Source: Albidovulum sp. (lineage in GTDB: Bacteria; Pseudomonadota; Alphaproteobacteria; Rhodobacterales; Rhodobacteraceae). Taken from it: 64,000 bases of DNA. The stretch's first letter is position 1. Each line of letters starts with the position of its first letter. The position numbers and the translations under genes were made by a program. Below the pieces are notes generated by a model. It was not told the DNA's origin. It was given only the letters and a program-made list of their open reading frames with translations, and did not search any database. Below are positions 1 through 8,305 of this stretch, in pieces. The stretch lies in NCBI GenBank assembly GCA_020637635.1, contig JACKKB010000002.1:62001-126000 (forward strand), given 5' to 3'.

Positions 1-541
1 ACCGCCCCGCCAGGAGAAGTCCGGCGCCGAGCGCGATCGCCGTTGCGGGAAGCAGCGCAAAGATCAGGACCCGGACGAAGGTCTCGTGCAGCCGCGCGAT
101 CGGGGCCGCGCTGAGCGCGATGGTCATGAGACCGCCCTGCAGGCGTTCGGAAAGCGTATAGTATTCGCCGTCGATTGCCGCGGCGTCGGGGTTGCGGGCC
201 TTGTCGAGCACGACGACGCGAAAGCCCTCGCCCTCGGCCAGAAGGGCGGCATTTCCGGCGATCAAGCCGTCGGGCGTCAGATAGCTCAGGATCTTGCGTT
301 CGGGAAAGGTGACCGTGGATTGCGAGCGGACGAGGGCGGCAAGAGCCGCCGCGGAAGGCGCGGCGCGAAAGCCCGCCATCTCCTGCACGAGCGAGTCGTT
401 CAGCGACCGTTCGATGGCGTTGCGCGAAATCGCATATGTGGCCGAGAAGGTGACGAGGAAGACGAGCGCGAAGAGCGCCACCAGCGCCAGGGTCAGCCTG
501 AGCGGCATCGAGCGCAGCGTGGGGGCGATCCGGGCGGACAC
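1..541 (-). CDS. Sensor histidine kinase, N-terminal part (cut by window edge)
   Basis: Only the N-terminal ~180 residues are present; the kinase core lies beyond position 1. Reading from a GTG at 541 (or an in-frame ATG at 508) there is a hydrophobic segment (LTLALVALFALVFLVTF), a periplasmic-type domain of ~110 residues, and a second hydrophobic segment (VLIFALLPATAIALGAGLLL), as in a membrane sensor kinase. It starts 5 bases after the stop of the response regulator upstream on the same strand, so the two form a two-component operon. The kinase function rests on this topology and the regulator pairing; H-box and ATPase motifs are not visible. Confidence 0.75.
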   Translation of the reverse strand, partial: MSARIAPTLRSMPLRLTLALVALFALVFLVTFSATYAISRNAIERSLNDSLVQEMAGFRAAPSAAALAALVRSQSTVTFPERKILSYLTPDGLIAGNAALLAEGEGFRVVVLDKARNPDAAAIDGEYYTLSERLQGGLMTIALSAAPIARLHETFVRVLIFALLPATAIALGAGLLLAGR

Positions 542-546
542 CGCGC

Positions 547-1218
547 TCAGGCCTCGATCCGGTAGCCGGCGCCGCGCACGGTGTGAATGAGCTCGGTCGC
601 GAAGGGCTTGTCGACCTTGGCGCGCAGCCGGCTGATATGGGTCTCGACGACATTGGTCTGGGGGTCGAAGCTGATGTCCCAGACCGCCTCGAGCAGCATG
701 GTCCGGGTCTGCACCCTGCCCTTGCGGCGCAGGAGATGTTCGAGAAGCGTGAATTCCCGCGGCAGAAGGTCGATCTCCTGCCCCGCGCGGGTGACCTTGC
801 GGCGCAGCAGGTCCATCGTCAGATCGCCGGCCTTCAGAACGGTCTGCTCCTGCGCGACCTGCGGCCGCCGCGCCAGCGCCGCGATGCGCGCCGAAAGCTC
901 GCCGAAGGCGAAGGGCTTCACCAGATAGTCGTCGCCCCCCGCCCGCAGCCCCTCGATCCGGTCGTCGACCCCGCCAAGCGAGGTGAGGAACAGGACCGGC
1001 GTCTGGTTCAGCGCGCCGCGCAACGTCTTGACGAGCGCAAGCCCGTCGAGCCCCGGCAGCATGCGGTCGACCACCAGCACGTCGTAGGGAGTGGCGCTGG
1101 CGCGGATCAACCCGTCGCGCCCGTCTTCCACGAGATCGACCACATGGCCCTCTTCGCGCAAGCCCTCGGCGACGTAGCTGCCGGTCGTCCGGTCGTCCTC
1201 GATCACCAGTATCTTCAT
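547..1218 (-). CDS. OmpR/PhoB-family response regulator
   Basis: 223 residues, full length. The N-terminal receiver domain has the acidic pair E7/D8/D9, phospho-acceptor Asp51 (VVDRMLPG) and Lys101 (LVKPF). Residues ~125-222 form a winged-helix DNA-binding domain (LLPREFTLLEHLL; VVETHISRLRAKVD; HTVRGAGYRIEA). It is the first gene of an operon with the histidine kinase downstream and is divergent from the HtrA-type protease at 1544, a common arrangement for envelope-stress two-component systems. That HtrA is a target is inferred from position. The specific system cannot be named from sequence. Confidence 0.93.
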   Translation of the reverse strand: MKILVIEDDRTTGSYVAEGLREEGHVVDLVEDGRDGLIRASATPYDVLVVDRMLPGLDGLALVKTLRGALNQTPVLFLTSLGGVDDRIEGLRAGGDDYLVKPFAFGELSARIAALARRPQVAQEQTVLKAGDLTMDLLRRKVTRAGQEIDLLPREFTLLEHLLRRKGRVQTRTMLLEAVWDISFDPQTNVVETHISRLRAKVDKPFATELIHTVRGAGYRIEA

Positions 1219-1434
1219 CTCGGTTCCGTCCCGCGCCCGCCTTGCGACCCGCCGCCCGTGGATCCCCGGGTGCCCCCGGGGCCGCCCCGGGGTTTCGCTG
1301 GCGCAAACCTAGCGTCGTCCCGCGGCGCGGCAAGTCCCCTCGGCGGTCCCGTTCGACCAGCCTGGGCCCCGCGCCTCGCGCCGCGATTGCGGGCCGATTA
1401 CAAAATCGCAATCCCTGCCGCAAGCGACCCGGCG

Positions 1435-1471
1435 AACCTCACACCCGGGTGAGGTTACACAACTGTATAGT
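1435..1471 (+). promoter_or_regulatory. Inverted repeat and -10-like element upstream of htrA
   Basis: The 325-base gap between the regulator and htrA holds a perfect 8+8 inverted repeat: AACCTCAC (1435-1442), a 6-base spacer, GTGAGGTT (1449-1456). It is followed by TATAGT (1466-1471). The place where a -35 would sit is occupied by the repeat and has no good -35, which suits an activator-dependent promoter. The rest of the gap (1219-1434) holds GC-rich self-complementary sequence and no gene I can recognise. The site could bind the adjacent response regulator or act as a hairpin; neither is shown. Confidence 0.45.
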
Positions 1472-1543
1472 CCGGGTCAGGCGCCGGACAAACCGGGTCG
1501 TGACCTTCAGGGGCATCTTACCGCGCAACGGAGTTCAACCGTC

Positions 1544-2707
1544 ATGACCACCCTTCCCAGATATCCCCGGATCGCCGCCACCGTGCTTGCGACCATGCTT
1601 GCCGGCACGAGCATCACCGCGCTCACCGCTGTCCCTTCCTACGCTTCGGTTCCGGCCGGAGGCTATGCCGATCTCGTCGACAAGGTCTCGCCCGCGGTCG
1701 TCTATGTCGAGGTGACCGAAAAGCCTGCCGATGTCGCCTCGATGGGCGACAACGGACAGATGCCGCAATCATTGCCCTTCGAGGAGTTCCAGCGCCGTTT
1801 CGGCATACCCTTCGGCATGATGCCGCAAATGCCCGGCGGCCCGGGCGACCAGGGCGCGCAGGACGCGCCTAAGCGCCAGGGCGTAGGCTCGGGCTTCATC
1901 ATCTCGTCCGACGGGCTGATCGTCACCAACAACCATGTCGTCGATGGCGCCGAGAGCGTGCGCGTGAAGCTTGCCGATGGCAGCTCGCTTGATGCCAAGG
2001 TGATCGGCACCGACCCCCTGACGGACGTGGCGCTGATCAAGGTTGCGTCCGACAAACCGCTGCCGACCGTCGCGTTCGGGGCCTCCGACAAGGTGCGCGT
2101 CGGCGATGCGGTGATTGCCATGGGCAACCCCTTCGGACTTGGCGGCACCGTCACCTCCGGGATCGTCTCGGCCAAGGCCCGCGACATCCATTCGGGCCCG
2201 TTCGACGACTACATCCAGACCGATGCCGCCATCAACAAGGGCAATTCCGGCGGGCCGCTCTTTGACGAGGCCGGCGAGGTCATCGGCATGAACACCGCCA
2301 TATTCTCGCCGGACGGCGGCTCCATCGGCATCGGCTTTGCGGTGCCTTCGGACATGATCAAGACCGTCGTCGCCGATATCGAGAAGGACGGCAAGGTCGA
2401 TCGCGGCTGGCTCGGCGTGCAGATCAAGCCGATGTCGGACGAGGTGGCGAGCGTGCTTGGCTACGATGCCGCGAAGGGCGCGGTCATCGATAGCGTTATC
2501 CCCGACAGCCCGGCGGCCAAGGCGGGCCTCCTGGCGGGCGATATCGTCCTGAACTTCGACGGCAAGACGATCGGCGAAGTGCGCGACCTGACGCGGGCCG
2601 TGGCGGCCGAGGCCCCCGACGCGAGCGCCAAGATCGAGGTGCTGCGCAAGGGCGAGCACCTTACGCTCGACGTCACGCTCGCAAACCGGACCGGGCACGA
2701 CGCCTGA
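1544..2707 (+). CDS. HtrA/Deg-family periplasmic serine protease
   Basis: 387 residues. An N-terminal signal peptide ends near residue 35. The trypsin-like domain carries the triad His131 (TNNHVVDGAE), Asp161 (DPLTDVALIKV) and Ser235 (NKGNSGGPL). A single PDZ domain covers about 285-380 (GWLGVQIKPMSD; PAAKAGLLAGDIVLNFDGKTI). One PDZ rather than two makes it shorter than E. coli DegP and closer to DegS or short DegQ forms, but with a cleavable signal instead of a membrane anchor. A Met/Pro/Gly-rich linker (~85-110) precedes the protease domain. Role: degradation or quality control of misfolded envelope proteins. The start ATG has GGAG about 10 bases upstream. Confidence 0.95.
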   Translation: MTTLPRYPRIAATVLATMLAGTSITALTAVPSYASVPAGGYADLVDKVSPAVVYVEVTEKPADVASMGDNGQMPQSLPFEEFQRRFGIPFGMMPQMPGGPGDQGAQDAPKRQGVGSGFIISSDGLIVTNNHVVDGAESVRVKLADGSSLDAKVIGTDPLTDVALIKVASDKPLPTVAFGASDKVRVGDAVIAMGNPFGLGGTVTSGIVSAKARDIHSGPFDDYIQTDAAINKGNSGGPLFDEAGEVIGMNTAIFSPDGGSIGIGFAVPSDMIKTVVADIEKDGKVDRGWLGVQIKPMSDEVASVLGYDAAKGAVIDSVIPDSPAAKAGLLAGDIVLNFDGKTIGEVRDLTRAVAAEAPDASAKIEVLRKGEHLTLDVTLANRTGHDA

Positions 2708-2786
2708 CCGACCTGCCGGCGGTCGCGCGCGCGACCCCATGTGTCTCGTCCGCCGGTTCTTCGGTGCACTCCGGCGCACCGGAGGC

Positions 2787-2813
2787 CACGCCCCGGCCCC
2801 ACGCCGGGGCGTG
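2787..2813. terminator. GC-rich hairpin between convergent genes
   Basis: CACGCCCCGG (2787-2796) pairs perfectly with CCGGGGCGTG (2804-2813) around a 7-base loop. It lies between the stop of htrA (+) and the stop of the enolase-superfamily gene (-), so it could end transcription from both sides. There is no T-run, as often in this GC range. Confidence 0.6.
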
Positions 2814-2827
2814 TGCCGTTCGCGCCC

Positions 2828-3934
2828 TCAGCCAGACCGTTCGGTGACGGCGTAGCGCGATCGCGCCAGCCAGTCGGGGGCGATCTCGACACCCCAGCCC
2901 GGCGCATCGGTGACCGTCACCTCCCCGCCCTCGACCCGGTAGGGATCGTTGCGGAACAACCCGACCTGCCAAGGGTAGTAATCCGGCCCCTCGATCGAGA
3001 ACTCGAGATACTTGCCGGCGTTCGGGATCGCTCGCAGAAGGTGCATCGTGAAGAGCGTGACCAGCGACAAGTTGGCGGCATGGGGCGTGACCGGCATCCC
3101 CGCAGCCTCGGCCATCCGCGTCACCCGCAGCGTCCGGGCGATGCCGCCGAGATAGCAGACGTCGGGCTGCAGCACGTCGACGACGCGATCCTCGATCATC
3201 CGCTTCCAGTTCGCCATCATGCAGTCCTGCTCGCCGCCGGTGACGTCGAGGGCGAGCGCGTCGGTGACCTCCTTCGTCTGCTCGAATTCCCAGTAGGGGC
3301 AGGGTTCCTCGTAATGCGAGACACCGTGCTGTTCGAGCATCCGTCCGACCTCGATCGCGCGGGCCGGCGAATAGCAGGAATTGGCGTCGACCAGCAGCGC
3401 CACCCCGTCTCCCAGCGCCAGGCGCACCGCGGGCACGATCTCCTCGGTCCGGCCCGGCCATTCGTCACGGTCGCGCCCGACCTCGGCACCGATGCGGAAC
3501 TTGAAGGCATCGAAGCCAAGTTCGTCGCGCAGCCGGACGAAGCGCGTCGCCTCGTCGGCCGGGGTGATGTCGCGCTTCATCGACGAGGCATAGGTCCGCA
3601 GGCGGCCCGGCGTGCCGCCGATGAGCGCGCAGACCGGTTTGCCCTCGCGCTTGCCGCGCAAATCCCAGAGCGCGGTGTCGACGCCCCCCATGGCGCGGCG
3701 CAGATAGGCGCCGGGAAACTTGTGTTCGCGATCGCGCACCTCGTCGAGCAGGGCGTCGATATCGCCGCAGTCGCGCCCCAGCACATGCGGTGCCACCTGC
3801 CGGTGCAGCACCTGGGCGGTGATGTCGGCGCAATAGGGCGCGACCTGGCCCCAGCCCTCGGCGCCGTCCTCGGTGGTCGCGCGGACGAAGCAGACGAATT
3901 CGTTGCCGAAGGTCTCCAGCTTGGTCAGTTTCAT
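2828..3934 (-). CDS. Enolase-superfamily (mandelate racemase/muconate lactonizing type) enzyme
   Basis: 368 residues from the ATG at 3934 (MKLTKLETFG), which has GGGG about 6 bases upstream; the longer frame begins at 3958. The barrel carries the expected catalytic and metal ligands: a KxR motif (FKFRIG), Asp in LLVDANSCYS, Glu in YEEPCP, Glu in TGGEQDC, and a His (VTPHAANLS). This KxR plus His layout is found in acid-sugar dehydratases and epimerases of the MR group; the substrate cannot be told from sequence. It stands alone and ends convergent with htrA. Probable role: dehydration of a sugar acid or related hydroxy acid. Confidence 0.85.
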   Translation of the reverse strand: MKLTKLETFGNEFVCFVRATTEDGAEGWGQVAPYCADITAQVLHRQVAPHVLGRDCGDIDALLDEVRDREHKFPGAYLRRAMGGVDTALWDLRGKREGKPVCALIGGTPGRLRTYASSMKRDITPADEATRFVRLRDELGFDAFKFRIGAEVGRDRDEWPGRTEEIVPAVRLALGDGVALLVDANSCYSPARAIEVGRMLEQHGVSHYEEPCPYWEFEQTKEVTDALALDVTGGEQDCMMANWKRMIEDRVVDVLQPDVCYLGGIARTLRVTRMAEAAGMPVTPHAANLSLVTLFTMHLLRAIPNAGKYLEFSIEGPDYYPWQVGLFRNDPYRVEGGEVTVTDAPGWGVEIAPDWLARSRYAVTERSG

Positions 3935-4215
3935 GGGATCCCCGAAATGGCGTGGCATGGCGGCGACAACGCTGCCAGAACCGCGCCGGACTGACCAGCC
4001 CGCTTCGTCAGCACTCCTGATCCGCGCCGCGGCTCGGGCCCGGCGGGCGCTGCTCGGACCCGGCGGGCGCTGCTCGGACCCGGCGGGCGCTGCTCGGCGA
4101 TCGCTTCCATCGCGAAGCAGGATGCCACCGTCTCCATCGCGACCCGCTCGATCAGCGCCCGGCAGACCGCATCGCAGCCTGCCACGTCGCGGGTAACGCC
4201 CTTGACGAGACCGTC
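3935..4215. other. Gene-free stretch before the aminotransferase remnant
   Basis: No convincing gene. It contains the 20-bp triple repeat. The minus-strand frame around 4100-4250 gives a protein-like peptide (CRALIERVAMETVASCFAM) that I cannot assign to a family. Together with the remnant that follows, the stretch looks like decaying former coding DNA. Confidence 0.4.
4033..4097. repeat. 20-bp tandem repeat, three copies
   Basis: CTCGGACCCGGCGGGCGCTG is repeated head to tail at 4033-4052 (one mismatch, G for A), 4053-4072 and 4073-4092, with a partial fourth copy (CTCGG). There is no spacer, so it is not a CRISPR array. It lies in a non-coding, decayed stretch. Confidence 0.85.
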
Positions 4216-4758
4216 ATGGGCGCCACCGTTGCGGCACAAATCGGCGACACCGGGACGTGCCACGACATGGGCGCGAAAGAACCCAGCCAGCCATTGGAAT
4301 GGTGCCGGGTGCGGATCGCCACGAGCCCGGCCGCGGGCGCCGGGCCGGGCCTTGCGCATCTTGAAGCTGCGCCCGGGGTGGCGCGGGGCACCGATCTTCT
4401 GGCCGGTGCCGTCGGCGCCACCTCGAATGTTACCGGCATCCTGACCGATTCCGAAGCGGTCACGCGGACGCTGAAGGCGCACGGCCCGCTTGCGGTCCGC
4501 GACCGAGGCGCGGCGGCACCCTATGTGCCGGTGCGGCTGATGACCGGCAGCGACGCCGAAAAGGATGCGATCGTCCTTTCCGCGCACAAGCCTCCGGGCA
4601 GCCCGGGCGCCTCGGGCGTGATGATCCGGCGCGACGCGATGGGGCGGCGGACCGCGCCCGCCCGGCCGGGCGGCGGCACTGTCAGCCTCGACCCGCCCCG
4701 GAGGCACGACCACCCGGACCGGCTCGTCCACCGCGAGGACGGCGGCACGGCGAACTAG
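4216..4758 (+). pseudogene. Remnant of a class V (cysteine-desulfurase-like) aminotransferase
   Basis: The open frame at 4216 encodes a peptide whose residues ~60-180 follow the middle of class V aminotransferases: GATSNVTGILTD, then LKAHGPLAVRDRGAAAPYVP, then the PLP-lysine segment DAIVLSAHKPPGSPGASGV (Lys125), then RPGGGTVS and LVHREDGGTAN. The frame stops exactly where such proteins would continue into the C-terminal domain. The ~200-residue N-terminal part is missing or unrecognisable, and residues ~1-60 are low-complexity. Several conserved positions are changed (the family's WDYAAA reads RDRGAA). It is therefore read as a truncated, decaying gene. The family assignment is by motif memory only. 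Confidence 0.6.
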
Positions 4759-4959
4759 ACCGTGGCGGGGAACTCCATGGCCGTTTCGAGCGCGACCCCG
4801 TGGTTGCCGGTGTCATGGGCAAGGCCGCAAGCCGTGCCATTCGGGGAACACGCCGTCCTTCCCGCAGGCCAGTTCGACCTTCGTCACGCGATCGCTGCCA
4901 CGGGTATCCGTGAGGAAGCTCTCCGGCCGCTCGGCGACCCGCTCGGACCAAGCGGCCGG
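4759..4959. other. Short gap with a possible coding remnant
   Basis: The minus strand reads through an open, protein-like peptide (ESFLTDTRGSDRVTKVELAC) that ends at an in-frame TGA. No start codon or family could be assigned. It may be a remnant of a gene once transcribed toward the molybdopterin-binding gene's 3' side. Nothing else is seen. Confidence 0.25.
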
Positions 4960-5985
4960 CTACCTCCTGGCGCTGAGCTGAGGTCCGCGCCCCTCGCGCG
5001 GCTGCGGGCGCGCGGGGCTTTCCTTCAAGAGCCCGCCCACCCCCATGGCGGCGATGTCGTCGCCGTCCGGTTCGATGCCGCAGACGATCCGCTCCAGCAC
5101 CCAGTCGGCGCCGTTCAGGGCCGGCGAGCGGGCGCAGCCCGGCAGGCCGATCACCGGGCGGCCGGTGAGCCGGCCGTAGAAGAGCAGATTGCCCGGATCG
5201 ACCGGCATGCCGAACCGGGTGACGGTGCCACCGGCGCGGCGCACCGCCTCGGGCGCGGTGTCGTGCGGATCGCAGGTCGCCGCGCCGGTCAGAACCAGCG
5301 CGATCTCGCCGCCGATCGAGCCGAGCGCCTCGGCGATGGCGTCGGTCTCGTGCGGGACGCGGCGCTGGTCGGTCAGCGCGGCGCCAAGTGCGGCCAGACG
5401 GTCGGCGACGGCACGCACGGCCTTGTCGGCCAGCCGGTCGCTATCGTCGCCGACGAGCGAGAGAACGAGGCCGGCGCTTTTCAGCTGCGGCTCGCGCACC
5501 CGGACCGCACCTGCCGCCACCGCGGCGGCGCGCGCGAGCGTCTCGCCCGCGACGGCATAGGTGATGATCTTCACGGTGCCGACGAGCATGTCGGGCTGCA
5601 CCACCGAAAACGGCGCGAGCGTCGCGAAGGTCACCGCCGGGTCGAGCCGGTTCAGCGCATGAACGCGATCGACATCGACCTGCAGCAGGCCGAGACCGGC
5701 GGCATGCAGGTTCACGCGCCCGGCCTGCGGGGCGGCGCGCCGGAGGCAGGCCGCTTCGGGTGCCGGAACCAGCGCCGCGGCAAGCCGTTCGGCGGCCTCG
5801 TTCTCGGGCACGTCACCCGGTTCGAGCCGCGCCACGACGACCTCGGCCTGGCCGTCCTCCTCCAGGGCGGCGATGTCATCGGGTCCGAGGAGCGTGCCCT
5901 TGGCGATGCGGCGGGCGTCCAGGCGCACGGAATGGGCAAGGATCGCGCCCTCGGCCTCGGCCAGCGGAACAGGGCCGAATCTCAC
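4960..5985 (-). CDS. Molybdopterin-binding (MoeA/MogA-like) domain protein
   Basis: 341 residues. The C-terminal half resembles the MoCF/MPT-binding fold: GEIALVLTGAATCDPHDTAPEAVRRAGG corresponds to the TGG/SD-type loop, followed by GMPVDPGNLLFYGRLTGRPVIGLPGCARSP. The N-terminal half (FGPVPLAEAEGAILAHSVRL) resembles the start of MoeA-like proteins, but the protein is shorter than MoeA (~400). Such proteins commonly sit next to XdhC and are thought to help molybdenum cofactor modification or insertion. The start ATG overlaps the xdhC-like stop by 4 bases, so the two are translationally coupled. The exact biochemical step is not known. Confidence 0.8.
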   Translation of the reverse strand: MRFGPVPLAEAEGAILAHSVRLDARRIAKGTLLGPDDIAALEEDGQAEVVVARLEPGDVPENEAAERLAAALVPAPEAACLRRAAPQAGRVNLHAAGLGLLQVDVDRVHALNRLDPAVTFATLAPFSVVQPDMLVGTVKIITYAVAGETLARAAAVAAGAVRVREPQLKSAGLVLSLVGDDSDRLADKAVRAVADRLAALGAALTDQRRVPHETDAIAEALGSIGGEIALVLTGAATCDPHDTAPEAVRRAGGTVTRFGMPVDPGNLLFYGRLTGRPVIGLPGCARSPALNGADWVLERIVCGIEPDGDDIAAMGVGGLLKESPARPQPREGRGPQLSARR

Positions 5986-6971
5986 GCCGGCGCTCCGGCC
6001 GGGTTGCGGCGCAGCGCCTCGGTGATCTCGGCCATGATCGACACGGCGATCTCCGCCGGCGAACGGGCACCGATATCCAGCCCCACGGGCGCGTGGATGC
6101 GCGCCAGCGCGGCGGCGTCGAAGCCCGCTTCCCGCAACCGCTCCACGCGCTTCGCATGTGTGCGGGTGGAACCGAGACAGCCGAGGTAGAAGACCTCGGA
6201 GCCGAGCGCGGCGCGGATCGCCGGATCGTCGAGTTTCGGGTCATGCGTCAGGGTCACGACCGCGGTGCGCGCGTCGAGACCGACCTCGGCGAGCGCCGCA
6301 TCCGGCCAGTCGTTCGAGATCCGTTCGCCCGGAAACCGCGCGGCCGAGCCGAAGGCCTCGCGCGGGTCGACAAGCAACGGGTCGTAGCCGCAGGCCCGCG
6401 CCATCGGCAGGAGCGCCTGGGCGATGTGCACGGCGCCCACCACGACAAGGCGGAGCGGCGGGTTGTGAATGCCCGCGAAGAGGGTGCCGTCCGACCCGGA
6501 GGCATCGGCACGGAAGCGCGCGGCCAGCGCGGGGTCGGGGGCAGAGAGCCTCCGCTTCCAGCTTTCGGTGTCGACCGTATAGGCCAGCGGCCGCCGCGCG
6601 GCGCGCGCGGCCACCAGATCGACCAGCATCGCCTCGGGCATCGCCGCTCCGACGGGCTCGACCAGCACGCGGATCGTGCCGCCGCAGGCGAGGCCGACGG
6701 CAAAGGCATCGTCGTCGCTGACGCCGAAGGTCAGGATCCGCGGCCGGCCGTCGGCCAGCGCCGCCAGCGCCTCTTCGACGACCGCGCCCTCGACACAGCC
6801 GCCCGAGACCGAGCCCATCATCTCGCCTGCACCCGAAACGGCAAGCTGGCTGCCCACCGGCCGAGGCGCCGACCCCCAGGTTTCCATCACCGTCGCAAGC
6901 GCCGCACCCTTTCCGGCGCGGTGCCATTCGAGGGCGACTTCGGGAATGCGGTCGTGATCTGCGCGGTCCAT
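5982..6971 (-). CDS. XdhC/CoxI-family molybdoenzyme maturation factor
   Basis: 329 residues from the ATG at 6971, chosen because GGAGG lies 7 bases upstream (the frame opens at 7025). The N-terminal XdhC domain shows TWGSAPRPVGSQLAV, GSVSGGCVEGAVVEEA and FGVSDDDAFAVGLACGG. The C-terminal Rossmann domain shows LRLVVVGAVHIAQALLPMA, LTHDPKLDDPAI and YLGCLGSTRTHAKR. In characterised relatives XdhC binds molybdenum cofactor and inserts its sulfurated form into xanthine dehydrogenase. No xanthine dehydrogenase or carbon-monoxide dehydrogenase structural gene is in the window, so the client is unknown. Confidence 0.92.
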   Translation of the reverse strand: MDRADHDRIPEVALEWHRAGKGAALATVMETWGSAPRPVGSQLAVSGAGEMMGSVSGGCVEGAVVEEALAALADGRPRILTFGVSDDDAFAVGLACGGTIRVLVEPVGAAMPEAMLVDLVAARAARRPLAYTVDTESWKRRLSAPDPALAARFRADASGSDGTLFAGIHNPPLRLVVVGAVHIAQALLPMARACGYDPLLVDPREAFGSAARFPGERISNDWPDAALAEVGLDARTAVVTLTHDPKLDDPAIRAALGSEVFYLGCLGSTRTHAKRVERLREAGFDAAALARIHAPVGLDIGARSPAEIAVSIMAEITEALRRNPAGAPA

Positions 6972-7205
6972 GGCGGCCTCCTCGGCGGCACTATGATCGC
7001 TGGAGCGCATCGCCGCCAGAGGCAAATCCGGGCAGCGAAGGTCCGCTCGCCGGCGGCCGAACCGCAGCGCAGGAAAGAGCGTAGTCGCGAGCGGGCGGCG
7101 GGCCAGGTGGCCCTGGTCCGCCAGGATCGCGGCCGCCGCCTCGACCGAACCCGGCGGTTGCCGCTGGCCAACCCCTGCCCGGCTTTGCCCGGCGGCCTGC
7201 CGGCG

Positions 7206-8294
<1,089 letters not shown>

Positions 8295-8305
8295 TCGTTC
8301 CTCCC

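Noticed and set aside
4033..4097. Possible CRISPR array
   Set aside because: Units of 20 bases are directly adjacent with no spacers and only three copies; no cas genes are in the window.
7026..7205. A further gene between xdhC and aglK
   Set aside because: All six frames give Arg/Pro/Gly-rich shadows with no ribosome site or recognisable motif.
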